A stretch of DNA of 7,622 nt from an uncultured Chloroflexota bacterium (GTDB lineage Bacteria > Chloroflexota > Anaerolineae > Anaerolineales > Villigracilaceae), in contig CAILWD010000066.1 in assembly GCA_903837815.1 (NCBI GenBank), forward strand, positions 1 to 7,622. Reading direction: 5' to 3'. The notes under the pieces were generated by a model that had not been told where the DNA came from, did not search any database, and saw nothing but the letters and a program-made list of their open reading frames with translations. Numbering within the stretch: the first letter of the stretch is position 1; the number at the start of each line of letters is the position of its first letter. The translations under genes and the position numbers were made by a program. Positions 5,460 to 7,622 of this stretch are shown here, one piece after another.

Positions 5460-7487
5460 TTACAACCCGCAAAACAGATTGTCTATTTCGTTTCGCAATC
5501 CTTCTTTCAGCGGATACCCGTTTTCTTCCATTCGGCTTAGGTTTTGACAAAACTGTCCTTTGTGGAAGGCGTCATCCTTGAATTGGGTGGCGAGGGATCC
5601 CAACTTTTCTATTTCGCCGAGGACCGCGTAGGCTTGCAGGAAGGGTGTCCACTCGATGGGGTCGGCGGGGACGAGGTTTTGGCTGGCGGCTTCGGCGCCG
5701 AGGGCGGATACTGCTTCCCAATCTTCCCGCTGGCGGGCGAGTTCGGCTTTTTGGTAGAAGTAGCACCAGCCGCGAGCGGGTTCCGCTCCGAAGGCAAAAC
5801 CCAGAGGGAGCGGCGCGGGCGTTTCGTCTTCGGTCAGGGCGTATTCGATTTTCGAGTAGGGGAAGAGTTGGGCGGTTTGCTCCGTGTCATGTTGAGACTG
5901 CTCCACCCAGCGCGGGTCAATCACATGGACGCAGGACGCGGCGGACGGCTGGCTCATCACCAGCACACGGCGATAATTGAGGAACATCGTGTGACTGCGA
6001 TAAGTCTCGCTGACTTTTTCCTCCGCGCCGAGGATGTTTTGAATTCCCTGTTCGTCGAGACGGGTTGCGCCCAGCGGATATTTCACCAAGTCCACGCCGG
6101 GCTGGGGATCGGGATAATACAAAAAGTTGGCGGGTCCCCAGACGATGTCGGTGTCGGTTTCGTAGTCGATGTTTGGATAAACGGCGGCGATGGTCGTACC
6201 TTCTTGAATCTGCGGGATGCGCCAGTAAACCTGCCACCAAAAGTCGCGGACGGCGGATTGCTCGTCGGCGGCTTTGATTGCCAGTCCGCGATGGGTGAGG
6301 GCGGCGACCCCGACGAGGAGCGAAACGAGAATCATTTGCAGGCGTTTTGTGGATAGCAAGTGAATCAAGCCGACGACCAGAATCACGCCCGCAAGCGAGG
6401 CAGGCAGGGCGTAATGTGAGTAGGCTTTGAAGATGACCAGACGGTTTGCCATGACAACTGGCAGAAGTCCGAAGACTGTGCCAGCCAAACCGAGCGCGAT
6501 GGCTTGGAGCGGAAAGTTATCGGGTTGGGGAAGGATTTGGGTCGGCGCGTCAGGCTGAGGCGCGGACGCGAGCCAGCGGAGGGCAATCAGACTCAGGGCG
6601 AGTACCAGAGTCGCGAGGGTCAGACCAAGCCAAAGGCTGTCTTTTTCCACAAAAAAATAATGCGTTTTTAGCGGAGCCTGCCACGCGAGAAAAGAGACGT
6701 TGAGGGCGCTGGTCAGCAGGTTTTTGCCCCACAGCAGCGAGGTCGCCAGCGGTTCGCGGAGCAGGTCGCCGAGTTGGTAGGTGATGTCGGTGGCTTTGCG
6801 GTCGCCTTGAAAGAGGAAAATTTTCCAGACGAGGAAAGAGATGGGAATGGTTAATGGAATGAGAGAGTTGCGAAGGGCGCGGCGTGGCTGGACGAGGAAG
6901 ATACACAGGATGCGGAAGGCTTCCATGCCGATGGCGTAATCGACAAGGGCGATGGCAGCGAGACCCGTCAGGATGGATGACGCCCAAAGCGCGGCTTGTG
7001 TGGGTTTGGCTTGGGCGCGGATTGCGGCAAGGGTCAGCGCAAAGGAAAGCGTGTGCAGGGCGACGCTGGCGACCATCGGCTGGTACTCGATGCCCTGCAC
7101 CCACCAAAGGAATCCAGGGTAAACGAGGAAGAGCAGCGACATGGCGAAGTTCGCGGCGCGTTGTCGGCTCCAGAGAAGGTGGAAGAGCCAGAGAGCGGCA
7201 TACGCGCCGAGCAGTCGCCAGAGGTAGATGCCGAGATGATAGGGAAGAGGATGCGCCCCGAAGAGCCAATAATAAATGCCGAAGAAAATTCCGCGCGCGG
7301 GGCGGTCAGAGGCGAACATGACGTTGAAGATGGAATGCCCCGCGATGTAGCCGTCGTAGGCGTAGTACCAGTCGTCGCGGTAGTACGAGAACTGGCTGAG
7401 GTGCGGCAGGTAAATCAACGCTGAGATGAGGGCGAGGGCGGTGAGTTCGAGCCAGGGGGAGCGTTTGAGTTTGGAGAGGAGGGTCAT
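5460..7487 (-). CDS. Multi-pass membrane protein, GT-C glycosyltransferase-like
   Basis: Probably a membrane glycosyltransferase using a lipid-linked sugar donor; acceptor unknown. From ATG 7487 the product is 675 residues. A basic N-terminus (KLKR) leads into the first hydrophobic segment at about 14-30, then a loop with YYRDDWYY whose D38-D39 pair occupies the place of the acidic catalytic motif in GT-C enzymes (GT39/83-like). About ten further hydrophobic segments run to about residue 400. From about 405 the protein is soluble, and residues about 570-640 (GWCYFYQKAELARQ onward) look like helical TPR-type repeats. The frame continues upstream to a GTG at 7616; ATG 7487 is chosen because it directly precedes the basic and hydrophobic segment, although no Shine-Dalgarno is seen before it. 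A strong terminator follows. It could be an uncharacterised membrane protein; no donor or linkage can be assigned. Confidence 0.72.
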   Translation of the reverse strand: MTLLSKLKRSPWLELTALALISALIYLPHLSQFSYYRDDWYYAYDGYIAGHSIFNVMFASDRPARGIFFGIYYWLFGAHPLPYHLGIYLWRLLGAYAALWLFHLLWSRQRAANFAMSLLFLVYPGFLWWVQGIEYQPMVASVALHTLSFALTLAAIRAQAKPTQAALWASSILTGLAAIALVDYAIGMEAFRILCIFLVQPRRALRNSLIPLTIPISFLVWKIFLFQGDRKATDITYQLGDLLREPLATSLLWGKNLLTSALNVSFLAWQAPLKTHYFFVEKDSLWLGLTLATLVLALSLIALRWLASAPQPDAPTQILPQPDNFPLQAIALGLAGTVFGLLPVVMANRLVIFKAYSHYALPASLAGVILVVGLIHLLSTKRLQMILVSLLVGVAALTHRGLAIKAADEQSAVRDFWWQVYWRIPQIQEGTTIAAVYPNIDYETDTDIVWGPANFLYYPDPQPGVDLVKYPLGATRLDEQGIQNILGAEEKVSETYRSHTMFLNYRRVLVMSQPSAASCVHVIDPRWVEQSQHDTEQTAQLFPYSKIEYALTEDETPAPLPLGFAFGAEPARGWCYFYQKAELARQREDWEAVSALGAEAASQNLVPADPIEWTPFLQAYAVLGEIEKLGSLATQFKDDAFHKGQFCQNLSRMEENGYPLKEGLRNEIDNLFCGL

Positions 7488-7622
7488 GAGCAGGTATCGG
7501 TAATCATTGAACAACGGCAAGCAAACAGCGCAGATGGATTCTATCCCATCCGCAACGATTCTAAAGGATTTTGACCTCTGAGTTTTGTTGCTGGTCACTA
7601 ACAAAACATGACTCACCCCGAA
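7488..7622. other. Region upstream of the membrane protein gene, with an inverted repeat
   Basis: If the ATG at 7487 is right, this is the leader and promoter region. It holds an 8-base perfect inverted repeat, GTTTTGTT (7582-7589) and AACAAAAC (7600-7607), with a 10-base spacer. Two TAGAAT words on the minus strand (plus 7538-7543 and 7558-7563) resemble -10 boxes, but neither has a good -35 box. The alternative is that the reading frame starts at GTG 7616 and this is coding. Confidence 0.4.

Noticed and set aside
5362..5550. N-terminal extension of the kinase-like gene up to 5550
   Set aside because: It would run back through the terminator and promoter and into the end of the upstream gene; the strong ribosome binding site and family N-terminus support 5361.
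5544..6356. A 270-codon plus-strand open frame
   Set aside because: It is antisense to the membrane protein gene, has low-complexity G/V-rich composition and no family resemblance.
6550..7269. A 239-codon minus-strand frame overlapping the membrane protein gene
   Set aside because: The translation is rich in R, P, H and S, as expected of an out-of-frame reading of a GC-rich gene; the overlapping frame has clear membrane segments.

Overview
The window looks like a chromosomal segment of a Chloroflexota bacterium, most likely class Anaerolineae. This is an inference from gene family resemblance, the moderately high GC content, and the abundance of short 'wordy' dispersed repeats. No rRNA, tRNA, CRISPR array or transposase is visible, and nothing in the window fixes the species.

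Layout: (1) 1-2311, minus strand: a two-gene unit. A NUDIX hydrolase of ADP-ribose pyrophosphatase type comes first. It overlaps by 4 bases (ATGA) a long heparinase II/III-family polysaccharide lyase gene that runs off the left edge. The lyase frame is open across all 592 visible codons. (2) 2312-2589: a divergent intergenic region with two palindromic repeat elements. (3) 2590-4623, plus strand: a free-standing acyl carrier protein followed by a fatty-acyl-AMP-ligase-like adenylating enzyme, with a third palindromic repeat between them. Together they look like an acid-activation and carrier-loading pair. (4) 4624-4692: a convergent junction with a strong terminator hairpin and a second, related hairpin. 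(5) 4693-5361, minus: a cytidylate-kinase-like protein with its own good promoter and Shine-Dalgarno site. (6) 5460-7487, minus: a large multi-pass membrane protein resembling GT-C glycosyltransferases, ending in a soluble, possibly TPR-like tail and followed by a strong terminator.

Functional reading: a polysaccharide lyase, an acyl-activating pair and a membrane glycosyltransferase would fit envelope or exopolysaccharide/glycolipid metabolism. However, the genes form at least four transcription units and no shared pathway is proven. The NUDIX enzyme and the kinase-like protein look like general nucleotide-metabolism genes.

The most unusual feature is the repeat load. Four short arrays with a 7-base period lie inside the lyase reading frame without breaking it, all apparently at linker positions. 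Three different imperfect palindromes surround the acyl carrier protein gene. Twin hairpins sharing an AGA triloop lie at the convergent junction.
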